DNA from: Sporodiniella umbellata
Lineage: Eukaryota > Mucoromycota > Mucoromycetes > Mucorales > Rhizopodaceae
Length of the DNA stretch: 64,000 nucleotides
NCBI GenBank assembly: GCA_025677835.1
Contig: JAIXMR010000001.1
Location: 310,001-374,000, forward strand
Reading direction: 5' to 3'
Shown: piece after piece, positions 10,847 through 23,300 of the stretch
Numbering within the stretch: position 1 is the stretch's first letter
How the letters are laid out: every line of letters begins with the position of its first letter
The notes under the pieces: model-generated
Told to the model about the DNA's origin: nothing
The model's input: the letters and a program-made list of their open reading frames with translations, nothing else
The model's database searches: none
Position numbers and translations under genes: made by a program

Positions 10847-12170
10847 CCTTTTTTTTCTTTTGAAAACAACAACAACAAAAGGAGTAAAAAAAAACCGAAA
10901 AAATAGGCTTCCAGATATCCTGAAAAAGGAGCAAAAACAGACTGCTAGGAAAATTTCGGTTGTTCGCATATTTTATGGGAGATTGGAGGCTGAGATTGTC
11001 GAGGCTGATAAAGCAAAGGCTGGTAGCAGTAAACAGAGGTGATAAAGTACCTGTGATTGAAAATTAAAAAGTCAATACTGATAGACGTGCGAGCCATAAA
11101 CCTAGTTAGCGCTATAATTTGAAAATAGTTTACATCTTTGTCTCTGATAAGATTGGGTTTGTTTCGAATAAAAAAAAAAATCCAACAATATACACTGTGT
11201 AGTAGTCCCATTAGAGGCTTTTATATAATGGTCGTGGCTGCCCCAGATATTTTTTGTGTCAAAAAGTTCTACTTAACTTGAAGAAGCTCAATTTAAATAT
11301 TTTATTGGCTAAAACAACCCAAGTTAAGTCGTTCTATTTGATTTAGAACGTCAAGGATAAATTTGGAATTATAGAGGCAGCTGAAGGGAACCTAAGAAGT
11401 TCAAAATTTGATTCTAATCGATATAAGGCTTTGACTGAGAGCAAATAATTGTCGACAAGCTTATTTTGCATAGTAGTATCATTTGCAGCGTTGATTCGCC
11501 GTAAATTTATGGTATAGAGCCCTTTACATTAAATTTAAGTCTCAAGACAATGAGCTTTATATAGGAACATGGTATTGCCGTCCACCATTACAGTCCATTG
11601 TTCGGTATTTCCTTGAGCTCGCTCTAAATATACATCGAGCTTACCTTTGGTTTATTGTGGTTCAAAGATTGTTGTATCGAGATTTGGAATGTCTACGAAA
11701 ATCGTCTCCTATCATCCCATGGTCAGCCAAAGTCAGCGAAAATCCAGCTTCTCAACTCATTTATAATAAAATACTCAAAGAGAAAATTAGGATTTGTGAT
11801 ATATGAAGCTCTCCTTTTACTATTCTGCTGGTACCAAGCAACATTTATTTACAAGAACAGTGGGTTTGTTCACGTATTTGTTATTTCTTTAACCTATAGA
11901 ATGCTACACCAAATAAAAATAAATATGGTATAAAATCAGCTATAGAGACGATATAGATATACATACTGTACATTAAAAAATATACGCTCAGTATCGGTTG
12001 GTTTAATGGTCGAAATTAACTGAGTAATATCTACTGGCAGTTACCAGTTTTCTGATTTTGTGAAACATCTGGGTCTGTTTTGTGTGACACAACCGTCCCT
12101 CTGATGCACAACAATAATTAAAAATATAATCAGTGTCTCCTTAGCATTTATTCGTCTTTCTTCTTCGCTA
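10847..12170. other. unique spacer upstream of GUP1
   Basis: About 1.3 kb inside the palindrome, between the left arm and the GUP1 start. It has no partner on the other side and no supported gene; the ORFs at 10945-11211 and 11655-11933 have no recognisable features. It presumably contains the GUP1 promoter. Confidence 0.55.
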
Positions 12171-14034
12171 ATGTCGACAAATGAGCATAAACACAATCGC
12201 TCTGATCACAGCGTCTCACGTTGGAACACTAAAGGTTTATTTTTTTTAAAAAAAAAAAAGAAACGAGAATATATGGAATGCTGCTATAGTTTCCATAACA
12301 AGTACTAACGATCTACGACAGAGTTTTATGTTTATTATTCTTGCTTCATTGTTGTGATACCATACATGTTTTTTATAACCTATGGTTTGAGTCAAAGTAA
12401 ATTCGGGTTTTGATCTACAATTTCTTACGTTCTTCCAAAGGCAACCATCCCAACTATACGACATATGCACCCCTTTTATCGAAAGGCTGGATATTAGGCC
12501 GACATGTAGACAATAGCGATGCTCAATACTCTCACTTCAGAAACAATATACCCTATCTGACCATGTTTGCAGCCGGTTATTTATGCTCAAGCTATTTAAA
12601 CCGTCACTATATCAAAATTGCACCTCTAAGGTTTTCTCTAGTCCTATCTATTATTTGTGTAGCATTTTTGCATGGATCAAATACTTTCAAAATATTGACA
12701 ATTATTACCTTTAATTTCTTCATTGGACGCATTTGTAAAGGATCAATAACAAACCCTTGGTCGACTTGGATTTTCAACCTGTCAATCCTTTTTTTAAACG
12801 AGTTTTATCATGGATACAAATTTGAGTCTGTCTTTGGAAAGTCTTTCGCTTGGCTAGACCTACACAGTGGTGTCCAAGGAGGATGGCACGTATTATTTAA
12901 TTTCACTGTTTTAAGACTCATATCGTTCAACATGGATTACTATTGGTCTCACCAAACAAAAGACTATATACATGTTGATACTTTAACAGATAGAGATCGT
13001 ATTCAAGTTTCTGGCGATTCAGCAAAAGACTACAGTTATTTAAATTATTTGGCATATACACTCTATATACCCCTAATTTTTTGTGGGCCTATTATTACCT
13101 ATAACGATTTTTTGTCTCAGGTAAGATACTTCGCATAAACAAACTGCCACATATACTTATTTTTTATCATACATGGTTTTAAAAAAAAAATCAAAAAGTT
13201 CAAGATATCATCTAAGAATATCAGTACGCGCTACATAGTTATATATGCAGTCCGACTAGCTGCAGTCGTTCTACTAATGGAGGTCACTCTTCACTTTTTA
13301 TACGTTGTTGCTTTGAGTAAATCGAAAGCATGGGTTGGTGATTCGCCATTGGAGTTAAGTATGATTGGTTACTTCAACTTAGTTATTATCTGGATGAAGC
13401 TATTAATTCCGTGGAGGTTCTTTCGCCTATGGTCACTAGCAGATGGTATTTGGGTAGAGGAAAATATGGTCAGGTGCATGTCAAATAATTTCTCAGCTCA
13501 AAGATTCTGGAAAAGCTGGCACCGCACATTCAATCGCTGGACAATTCGATACATTTATGTTCCACTAGGTGGCAGTAAGTATATGGCGTATAACATATGG
13601 GCAGTGTTCACCTTTGTCGCTCTATGGCACGATATCAACCTAAGACTCTTAACGTGGGGCTGGCTTATTTGTCTCTTTCTTCTACCAGAAATTGCTGCAT
13701 CGAAGCTTTTTAGTGAAGAAAAAGTAAAGATGAACTTATATCATAGATCTAAAAAAAACTAATGTAAAAAGAAAAGTACGGAAGTAAACCATATTATAGA
13801 TTTGTTTGTGGTTTAGGTGCTGTTGGGAACATCTTCTTGATGATGATTGCAAACTTAGTTGGCTTTAGCATCGGTTTGGATGAAGTAAAGAATATGTTAA
13901 CGCAAATCTTTAATACAATGAATGGCTTCTTTTTCTTGCTGTTCGCCTCAGTCTGCCTTTTTATGGCAGCTCAAATTATGTTTGAGATAAGAGAAAGCGA
14001 AAAAAGAAGAGGCAATCCAAAGTGGAAAATGTAG
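12171..14034 (+). CDS. GUP1: Gup1-type MBOAT O-acyltransferase
   Basis: ER membrane protein of the MBOAT superfamily that remodels GPI-anchor lipids in yeast and was first described in glycerol uptake. Exons 12171-12234, 12322-12396, 12441-13120, 13199-13723, 13777-14034; 533 aa (yeast Gup1 560). Seen: N-terminal [20 protein letters not shown] membrane segment, [36 protein letters not shown], many further hydrophobic helices, and the family signature [12 protein letters not shown]...YVPLGG with the conserved MBOAT His in FVALWHDI. A textbook TACTAAC branch site precedes the second exon. The gene is intact and single-copy, sitting between the two arms of inverted repeat 1. The start is the ATG whose exon gives correct phase and the family's RWxTKEFY start. 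The exon 4 acceptor could instead lie 6 nt downstream. Confidence 0.93.
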
Positions 14035-14558
14035 TCTGGCTACAGATTTCTTAATAAAAAAACTCTCTTTAAAGGTTCGATTTATAAATTTTGAGGCGCC
14101 TGCCTTCTTTTTTTTTTTTTAAAAAAAAAATAAAACTTAAGCGCCTAAACGTTATATTTATACAAATGGTTTGGTCAAGAACTATAACAAGGATGTCCAT
14201 GAAAACTAAGAAAAGAGATGCATCGAAAGATAAAGCTGTGGTGAATCCCAGTATAAGCAAATGTCACAACGCTTAACACCTAACTGTTTGCCTTTTTTTT
14301 TTTTGCTTTTTCTAATGAAATGGTAGAAATGTGCAACTGTCAACATAAACAAAGTAAAGTCGCTCAGCGCTATTCTGGTTCTGAGATACGTAAGTGACCG
14401 ACATGGATTGTCTTTATGTTTCATGTAAAAAAGAAAGAAAAAGGTTCAGTATTACAGTAATACAAAAGAGGCTCTAACAAAACGTAAAAAAGCTTGATAT
14501 AGTACGAAAATGCAATAGGTACGAATTTAGTTTTTTTTTTTTTTTTTAAGGTTCAAAT

Positions 14559-14590
14559 GTTGGGATAGAATTTACAAGGTTATCCCAACA
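14559..14590. repeat. short hairpin, right arm
   Basis: Copy of the TGTTGGGATA / TATCCCAACA hairpin of the left arm, in inverted orientation with the stem intact. Confidence 0.6.
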
Positions 14591-15151
14591 AAACCGCTTA
14601 ACTAGCACTTGCTAAAAAAAAACATAGCTCAAACGAGTTGTAGTAGCTGACGCCGATGTCTGGCTCTTACGTATGATACATTTACAAGAGCTTTTTTTAT
14701 TTGAAAATGTGTACTTTAATTTTGCTGCCGAAGTTATTGCCTTTTTCTTTTTTTTTTTTTGAGCAAAATAAACAGCTAACATAGCATTTTTTTTTCTTTT
14801 TCCCTCACACTGTAAGACAAGTCTAGACATCAAAAGCCATTTTGGAACTAAAAGATCACGGTCTGAACTTTTATGCAGCATAGAGAGGCATGAGCAAAAC
14901 TGATTGGGTCACTGTAACCAGAGCTCACAAGTGACACAAACTCTCACAAAACTGTTGATGTCGTTTTATCGACGCGTTTTAATGATGCTTTTTTTTTTAT
15001 CGCTATATAAGATTTTTACAAAGAAGCTTTTTAAATTTATGTTGGATAAAGTGTAAAATTTTAGGTGGGACCCACTCTATTAAAAGCCTTGTGCTGTACT
15101 TTTGTTGTTATGTTTACATTTGGTATCGTCTATATCTATAGTAAATTTCTC

Positions 15152-15164
15152 GTACATACATACA

Positions 15165-15200
<36 letters not shown>

Positions 15201-15209
15201 TATATATAT
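15152..15209. repeat. (TACA)n/(TA)n microsatellite, right arm
   Basis: About 10 TACA copies followed by a TA run. It is the counterpart of 9948-10023 and shorter, as expected of replication slippage after duplication. Confidence 0.9.
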
Positions 15210-15829
15210 GAATAAAGCAGTATGAAGATTTTAGTAAAGAAATAGGCTATGTATTCAAGACTAAAAGGTTTACATTTGCTCGTTTTTGTAAGTATGTAAG
15301 TGTGTACATGAGTGTGTACATGAGTATATGTTTTGCCAACTTTATAGTCTTTAGCGGTTTTGCTAGAAACGCTATGAATACAGTTGTATGTAACTCCACT
15401 AACATAAAACATGCAGTCATTACATATTTAAGATTCAGTCAAAAATCTGAAAAGCAATGTCGTTAAGGGAAATTTTTTGAAGTAACATACGAGAGTGATA
15501 CAAGTACTATAAAATGTAAACAAACACTTTCATCTTTAGAAAAAAAACAGAGAAGATGAAGGGTGAGAAAAATGGAGGTAGTGAGTAGCATCGATATTGC
15601 TATTATGTGTTTTTTAAAAGAAAAATACAAGGTAGAACAAAGTAAAAATTTATTTTTGAGAAGGTTTAGGCATGCATACAAGCATTACTTGGTTTTTAGA
15701 TTCTTGTAGTTACAAAAGTTATTTGCGCCATACTTGCGTGTTTTTCAGAGCTTACAAAACCTTACAAACCTTTCGAATATAGTACCGACTAAGGAAAAGC
15801 ATATTTAGGTTTAGGTTAAAATATGTTAT

Positions 15830-15872
<43 letters not shown>

Positions 15873-16109
15873 GCTGTTTGTTCTTTTCGATAGTCTCTGA
15901 AGCATAACATACAAACTTTTCCCCCTAGTGCTGACCGCAAGTTACAAAAAACGCTGTCCAACCCAACTTTTTTTTTTTTTTTTTTTTTTTTAGCGTTTGT
16001 GCATGTTCTAAGCTTGTTTTACACTTTATATTAAGTTTAGCTCGGTAAACAAATAAAAAAAGTATAAAAGAAATCGAAAGAAAAACCAAACGTTTGTTAT
16101 CAGTCAGCC

Positions 16110-16346
16110 ATGTTCAAAGCCAGTATCTTCTCCACTCTATCTATCTTGGTTATACTCAGCATTCTTATTTCCGCTGTTGTTTGCGATCCTGTTGATGTCA
16201 GAAAACTTCAATGCGATGGCGATACCCATAAATGTACTGCTGAGCTTGACTTTGGCGACGGAGGTTGGGTTGCTGAATGGCGCGCTAACATCTACCATCA
16301 GCGCTTCAGAGAAGAGGACCGCTACTTTTGGAACAGCAAGAAATAA
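16110..16346 (+). CDS. small secreted protein, paralogue 2
   Basis: 78 aa, single exon, same unknown family as 8814-9050. The signal peptide and first 30 residues are identical to the paralogue, including at DNA level. The mature part then differs at about 15 positions (e.g. WRANIYHQRFREEDRYFW against WNINVFHRSFREDERYFR) without frame damage. The two Cys (C-DGDTHK-C) and GDGGWVAEW are kept. The upstream region is shared with paralogue 1 for about 1.8 kb, so the two genes should have the same promoter (inference). Function unknown. Confidence 0.75.
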   Translation: MFKASIFSTLSILVILSILISAVVCDPVDVRKLQCDGDTHKCTAELDFGDGGWVAEWRANIYHQRFREEDRYFWNSKK

Positions 16347-16845
16347 GGCAATCATTGTTTGACAGCAATTTTGTCTAGATATAGTTATCAGGACTCTCTA
16401 ACTAGCCGTTTTGTCTAATAAATCCAAAACTTCAAAACTGTATACTTTTTTTTTCAAGTCTGGTTGTGTTTTTTTCTTACGTTTCATGTATAAGTCCTCT
16501 GTCATTTATTGTAGTCTAGCAGTGTATTTATGTCTTGGAAGCTTTCTTAGAATACTTGCTCACATCTTTGTTTACTCTAAAAGCAGCTCCAACCACAAAA
16601 CGATAAGAGAAGGCAGTGAGAATAAATGATAACCCAAAGCTTAGCTTTGTTTCTCTCTTCTAAATAATCGCTAACAAGGAGTCTATCGCATTTGTATCTA
16701 CTCGTCTATAAACTAAAAGATTTGAATATCAGATCGCATAAAAAATATACTTGGCAATATTCCTTTCTTTGTGACTCAAATAAGACCTGATGCTGCTGAT
16801 AGTATGGTCTGGCTATTGATTTACATTTTGTTTTGGACTACTAGT

Positions 16846-17272
16846 ACTTTACACATTAGAGTTACACAGAATACAAGAAGCATTCAAAGGCTTTTAAGAA
16901 CAAAAATTCTCAGCACGTATCTGTATCTGACTTTTTTGTCTCTAAGCGTACTTTTGTTGCTATTGTAGTTAGATGTTGTGTATTAGGATTTTATTGCACA
17001 TCTTAAGCAAGTCTGTTTGTTTTTTAGATCATTCAAAGAAGAACAAAAGATCAGTAGCTTGGCACAATAAGGTCAACATCACAGCAAACACTAAAAGCTA
17101 GTTATTAGTTATTTATAGTGTACCTTTGATAGCATAAGAAGCACATCCGATGATGCGCTTATTTACACTTCTTTAACTACATTAAAACAATCTAAAGTAG
17201 CTGTTTTTTTTTGCTAAATACTCTTAAAGCAAAAAGGAACAAGTACCCCACTTTTTCAATGATAGTGAATCT

Positions 17273-17308
<36 letters not shown>

Positions 17309-18696
17309 AAACCAATTCCAAAAATATATTGACATGGCAAAACCACACAGTCTTTATACATGGATATTTGAATTTCTAAAAAAGAAAAAAAAAAGATTAC
17401 CGGTGAGCTGATGGTGTGTACCATATAGAATACAGACCGTTAACTCAAAAGAGCTTCTACCATCCTAGATACCTACCCTGGAGCATTTTTGGTCTGTGTT
17501 AGAGGGAAGCAGATGATGACAAATATTTTGTTTACTCGTAATGAGAGGAGCACCTGATATGGGAATATATTCAGGATATATGTTTTAATCAAGTGTTTGG
17601 CTCCTTCTTGCTCAGCAAACCTCTTTATACTCTCCAAAATTCAGCAGAGCCAAATACAACACCAATGCCCTCCATATTCTACCATGCTTTGTATCCCAAT
17701 TCTTAAATTGAAATTCTGTTCTTGATAAAGTTTACATGAGCTTGGAGGGGGTTTGGTTCAAAAGCTTTCTGACGGTGTATTTTTTCCAACAGGCGTATCA
17801 CGAAAAAAGAAAAAAGAAAAAGAAAACTTGTACAATGCTACACGTTCTACGATCAATCCATCAACCACGTTCTTCTCTTCTTTTAACGTACGAGGCTTGT
17901 AAATATGAAGCTGCGGATTTGGCACTAGGAACAATTATCAACCGCGGCCAAACTTGTAGATGAATGCCATTGTACCTCTATCTTTATTGTTTTCAATTTG
18001 AAATGCAGATTAGCCAAACATTCGCCCTTTTCCTTGTCAATTAAGCCCTCTTTCCTTTTGTTGTCCATTTTGTGTTAGATAATAGTTTACAGCTATCCCG
18101 GTTTTTTTTTTATTGTTGTGTATCGTCGTTTTGTATTACTAAGTTTATCATTTCCTCTGTCTTGTGTAAACGCTTACCGAAACAAAGCATATGTGAAACA
18201 GTTCGCACCTTAACGGTTAAGTGTCATATGTACTTTGAGTCATCTGACGTTTGTGAACAGTTAAGAAAAATGCATTCTAATGATTTCAAATATTTTTTCT
18301 AGGATTGTTTTGGGCGATATATAGCCTTAATGTGTTTCAAGATACAGTTTCAAACAAGAGTATACATATTTTTTTGTCATGCTTTCAAGTCCAATATAGC
18401 ATACAGTTTTCTTCCAGATTAAAATAATTGTCAAAAGGCAAGAAAAAACAGAGTAAAAGAAAGACGTGAAAAGGAAGAAGAATGGAATATTCTTAGATTG
18501 ACCTTATTTCTATTTGCATCTCTCTCTCTCTCTCTCTCCCTTCTAGCCCGAAAAAGAAAAGCGATGCTGAATAAACAATAGGCGTGCAAGTGTATGTCTA
18601 TGTGTATATGTATATGTGCGTGAATGTGTGTGTGTGTGTGTGTGTGTGTCGATATTTATTGGGTAATTTTTTAAAAACCATGATTTGATCTGTTGT
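16846..18696. other. intergenic, no gene seen
   Basis: Contains a long T(n)A(n) junction (17274-17311), a CT run (18519-18538) and a GT run (18625-18649) just beyond the RPS28 stop. Short ORFs (16771-16968, 17736-17963, 18072-18302) have no recognisable domain or splice partners. Confidence 0.55.
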
Positions 18697-19147
18697 TTAA
18701 CGAAGACGACGGGCTTCACGTTCAGATTCCAAGAGGCAGAGAATATCGTTTTCACGAACGGGACCCTTGACGTTACGGATGATGGAACGGTTGGTATCGT
18801 CCATGAATTCAACGCGAACTTGAGTAACACCACCACGAGAACCGGTACGGCCGAGAACCTTTGTAACTCTAGCGAGCTTGACGGGAGTCTTTGTGTCCTA
18901 TAACAACCAAGGTATCAGCATTCTGTTTTACAATGACAATCAAAATTAATTATAAAAAAAAAAAAGGGGGGCGGCTGTTGGATTATAGAGCTGATTGTTG
19001 TAGGTATCATTAACTGTTGTTGAGTAATCTTGATTACATTCATCATCCATCCAGTCTGCCCATCAAGTCGTCCTTTCCCCCCTTCTTTTTGTTTTATTTT
19101 CTTTTTTGGGTATGTGCGAGTATGCTATGGTTATCTATACGTACCAT
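18697..19147 (-). CDS. RPS28: 40S ribosomal protein S28 (eS28)
   Basis: Small-subunit ribosomal protein near the mRNA exit channel. The main exon 18897-18697 encodes 66 codons plus stop with the family blocks [37 protein letters not shown] and C-terminal [11 protein letters not shown]. The start codon is not in this exon. The best candidate is ATG at 19147-19145, immediately followed by a GTACGT donor, giving a first coding exon that is only the start codon and an intron of about 247 nt. This yields [12 protein letters not shown], 67 aa, the usual family length. Introns directly after the start codon are common in fungal ribosomal protein genes. The main exon is secure; the first exon is inferred. 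Confidence 0.9.
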
Positions 19148-22100
19148 AATGAAAGGATCTATAAGAAAAGGGAAAGTTTCTCCACTATGGCTTTCAGGCG
19201 TTGGGTATACCACCAAAAAAAAGAAAAGTGGGCAAAAACTATTAGTCCGGTCCGGACTATGCCTGTGGTGTCTACACCCAGTAAATTTGAAAAAATACAA
19301 AAATGAGTTTAAAAGCACCGCCAAATACTTGTAGCTGGCTTATTGAGCTCATAGTTTTCAAAACAAGTAAAAAAAAAAAAGCTTTATGGGACGAGATTGC
19401 TCATCACGTGTAAAATTCAGAAACTTCTGCTTCACAAAATCTCTGAGCGAATTAGTGTAGTATTGATTTCGCTATGGATACACGAGAGAATTTACGAATC
19501 AAGCTACTGTAGTACCTGATGTATAGGGATGCCTACAGCATGATGCGGTGCTTTTCGTTAAGGCTCGGCTACGCTGGTTAATGGGATGCATTTTGCCAGC
19601 AAGCCTCACGGATTGAACTCTTTGTTTATTAGTGTGTTTTATTTTTAGATATTGAAACATCCATTAAAAGTTAACTGGCTATCAAGTCATCGACTTAATT
19701 AGATCTGGTGGCTGAAAAGCCTTGTACGATATTAAATTTAAAGTGAATTGGCCGTAATAAGCTACCAGTGGATCTGGTTTTTGTCAAAAAAAAAAAAAAA
19801 AAAAAAAAAAAAAACACCTGAATTCTCCAACCAGGTGTTTTTAGGCTGTTGGTTTTTAATAAACTCCAAGCCCCTTTCCCCCCAAACCGATCTATACTAA
19901 TAACAGCACAAATGACGAAAAGGAAGTAACACTGTTCTATAATGACTGAAGGAAAATAATATTTCCTAATAAGCAAGCTGAGTGAATAAACAAAATAAAC
20001 ATTCACATCGTGTTGAAACCGATAGAAACTGGCGGAAATTAAAATAAATGTCAATTATTTATGACCCAGAATGTATGCCACAAGCAATTAAACTAGACAG
20101 CCAAGCTATAATACTATCCCTTTTCCTCTTTACTGATTGAGAAAAAAAACAGTAGGAGTCCTTATTTCGCCATAGGCTGAGAGAAGCGATGACGTTAGCA
20201 AAAAACAAGAAATGACGCAAGTCGTTCTTCTCTCTTTCGCGCTCCTTTTATTTTATTACTCGCTCTAACAACTAAAGAAACACCATACCACGATGAGTGT
20301 CAAAAGAGTATGTCTTTCAAAATCTCTTGGGAAAACACTGTTTTGGTCAAGGCTTTTTTTTTTCCAAGACTAAAAGTACTTAATCTCATTGCTATATTGA
20401 ATAGCGCTATAAGAGGTACGATGTTCTCATTACCGTTACGAGTAAACGCGATTGAATTTCTCCTAGATAGCCCTAAAATGTAGCAAATAAAAGTATACAA
20501 GAACCAAAACCCTACTTTTTTTTTTTTTTTGAGATATGATGTTTTCTTTTCACAAATGTAACGTTTTTACTTTCAATATGCAAACAATCCAGAAAGCATG
20601 TCAATGCAGTTTTTTTTGCTGTATTAAGCGGAGCTTTCCCTAAAATAAGCGGTAATAAAGCTGCAGGTGCAGGGAAAGTTCCCAAAAAAAAAAAAAAAAA
20701 AAAAGGAAAAACAGACAAAAGTCTGTAATTTGAAGGAGTAAACAAAGTTTCCACAAGCTTCCTAAAAAAGTGTCTAGTGAAATGTATGGCAGGCGACTAG
20801 GGATTCTACAGATTCTAAGCCGTCTAATGATGAAGGAGACAGCTATGTACCTTCCCACTGAATCAATCGCTTTTTCTGAAGTTTAGTCATCGGATTTACA
20901 GCTAGAATTAATCATACATATTTACCGTTTAACAATGTTTGTTTAACTTATATATTAAAATAGTATTTTTTTTTTTTAAAGGTTTTCCGTAGTCTGACAT
21001 TATGGGTGTTTGTGGGAGCTAACATTTAGGTTTTTTGAAGCTTTAATCGCTGCCCTGCGTTTTTTATGTCTTCTTACCGTACGGTTTATAGATGTCTCTG
21101 GTTAAGTCGATGTTTTTTTTTTGTATGGTCTATTTAAATCTGATACTTTAGTTTTTCGTAAAGTATATCACTTGAGTAGATTTTCTAGCTAGTTTTAAAA
21201 ATTACATTTGAATCATCAATCTGAGTAAGAACATGCTTCATTGGATAGTAAACGCTTGCTTGTTATAAGTGCTGTCTTGTCTATCTCTATAAATAAACAC
21301 AGTCCTTTTTAGTAGAACAGAACAAAGTCTAGCAAATAAGAAAAAAAACAGTATTGTGCTTGATCAAAGTTACAAAAAGAGTTGAGCATGCGACATTTTT
21401 TTTTCAGTTTCTGCCGATTATCTTTGCCTTTCGGTTAATAATTTTTATGAAAACGCCAAAGTTTGATTGTGGTTTGCTCCTATAAAAAGAATCCCGAAAG
21501 AGCAATTGAAAGCCCGTGGGCCCAGAGCAGAAACAATGTATTGAACACAATACTAGCTTATAAATCAACTCAAAGCTTGAAAATGTCTAAAGATTTCCTA
21601 AGAATAGCCTTTGATACATCTTTTCTTTTCTCAGTTAAAGACATGACCTATTTGGGTTTAGATATGTGTTTGATTTTTTTTTTTTTAAAAAAAAAAAGGG
21701 TAACGCAGGTTGTTTCATTTACCGTTTTTTCGTAAAAAAAAAAAGATGCATGACTTTATGCGTAGCTGATTCGGCTCAACTAGAACACATGGACTTTCAA
21801 AAGAGGCGCTGCTTTCTTTTGGAAAAAGAAACGAGACTCGGAGTGTGCAGGAGGTAGAAAAAAAAAAGTTGAAAAACTCAGTCTGAACTCTATGATTGCT
21901 ACAGGCAGGGATGTCAAAATGATTAAAGAAAGCCATTAGATCACTGCTTTGTAACGTGATCGGGTTATGTTTTAAAAGTCCTCGATACAATGGGGGTGTC
22001 ATCCGTTCATCATTCCTGACAAAGAGTAAAGATTCGCCGAATGTTTTGGAAAAAGGATCCGCTATTCTGTCCCAAATGGGAGTCTACCAAAGCAAAGCGT

Positions 22101-23300
22101 TGAAAAGGGTTTTGTTTGAAACTTAAGGATCCCCTACATTGTTTCCCATATTTTTATATTGTGGCCTACATTCAGGGGAGAAAGAATGATAGAAAGAGTC
22201 TATGTGGGGAGGAATTAGGTGTGTGTTTATATATGTATATATAAATACATATATCTATATGTGTGAGTGTACCTTAAAAAAGATGAACAAGACAACACCC
22301 AACCGCAAATAGCTTCCACCTATCGTGTGTTAGTAATGGAGCCCTTACACTTTATAAGCTTGGCTATTTTAGGTGAAAGGACCATTTCAGAAACAGCTTC
22401 TACTTCTTTTAGGGGCTAAACACTTCCCTTGAGTTATGTGAGGTTGAGTTATTCCATTTCATATAATTTACGTTCACAGTCATTTCGTGGCGCTGATGTG
22501 CCTGAAAAAAAAAAAAAAAAAAAAACAGATGATACAAATTATTGGTGTATCTAAATTTAGTTTTAGAGTGCGCGTAAAATTTGCCCAAAAAGATACTTGA
22601 ACCGCTAGAAAAAAAAAATTGGCCTTTTTTGTTATTTTTGCCCGAAACATCTACGGCCGCCTCCCTCTTTTTGTTAAAGAGAGAGTAAGTGAGAGAATTG
22701 AGATTTAAATAGATATAATATGAATCGTGAACAGGAGAAACTGAATTATCCTGAAAGCTTCTTATAAGGCTTGATTGCATGAAAGGGTCGATCTTTTTTT
22801 TTGGGCGTAGTTTGAAATGAATGAAGTAATAAGGTCTCATGTATGGATTAAAGTTTGGGTGGTCTCCAAGAGTAGAAAATGAGCCAGATCAGAAATTACC
22901 AATTTGGGCTCGCAGTCTTTCCTTCTATTTATCAAATCGTTTCATTGCGTTTTGGCAAAGCAGACTGTCTCTGATCACTGACTAAGCTAGCGGCGCGTAA
23001 CCCTCCAACAGAGTGTGAAGAGAGACAGGAGGTAAGTCTTTTTGCCAACATACATAGCTATATAGAGTTGGTTTTAATTTAACCGACTGTTCATTCAAAA
23101 GAGTTAACATTACACAAGCCCTTTTTTTTTTTTTTTTTTTTGTAATTACTTAAGAGAATAAATAAGACTATCTCTCTCTTTTTCTTTTCTTTTTTTTTTT
23201 TTTTTTTTTAATTTTTCATTTTCTTCTTTTTTCCACATAATAATCATAATAATAACAGTAATAAAATAAACGAACGCCCGAACAATAGACACACTAGACC
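19148..23300. other. long intergenic region without a supported gene
   Basis: About 4.1 kb between the divergently oriented RPS28 and lipase genes. Homopolymers are frequent (e.g. A-run at 19786-19814, T(n)A(n) junction at 21674-21697, pyrimidine tracts at 23121-23210 just upstream of the lipase). ORFs at 19695-20054, 21463-21735 and 22409-22840 are low complexity and unsupported. I saw no tRNA, rRNA or transposon signature. Confidence 0.5.

Larger units (their letters stand above)
14330..16845 (-). repeat. inverted repeat 1, right arm
   Basis: Partner of 8220-10846 in opposite orientation. Nearly identical to it from 14330 to about 16200. From there outward it diverges, but homology remains traceable to about 16845 (near ATGTAAATCAAT). 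It carries the second secreted-protein gene, a microsatellite and the same hairpin. The unique spacer side 14035-14329 contains the GUP1 3' flank and a T(n)A(n) junction at 14108-14130. Confidence 0.88.

Noticed and set aside
8220..16845. Inverted repeat 1 as a transposon with long terminal inverted repeats
   Set aside because: The spacer encodes GUP1 rather than a transposase, the outer ends are diffuse and diverged, and no target duplication is visible.
22409..22840. Minus-strand ORF of 143 aa in the long intergenic region
   Set aside because: Contains F and K runs from homopolymers, no recognisable features and no splice-supported extension.
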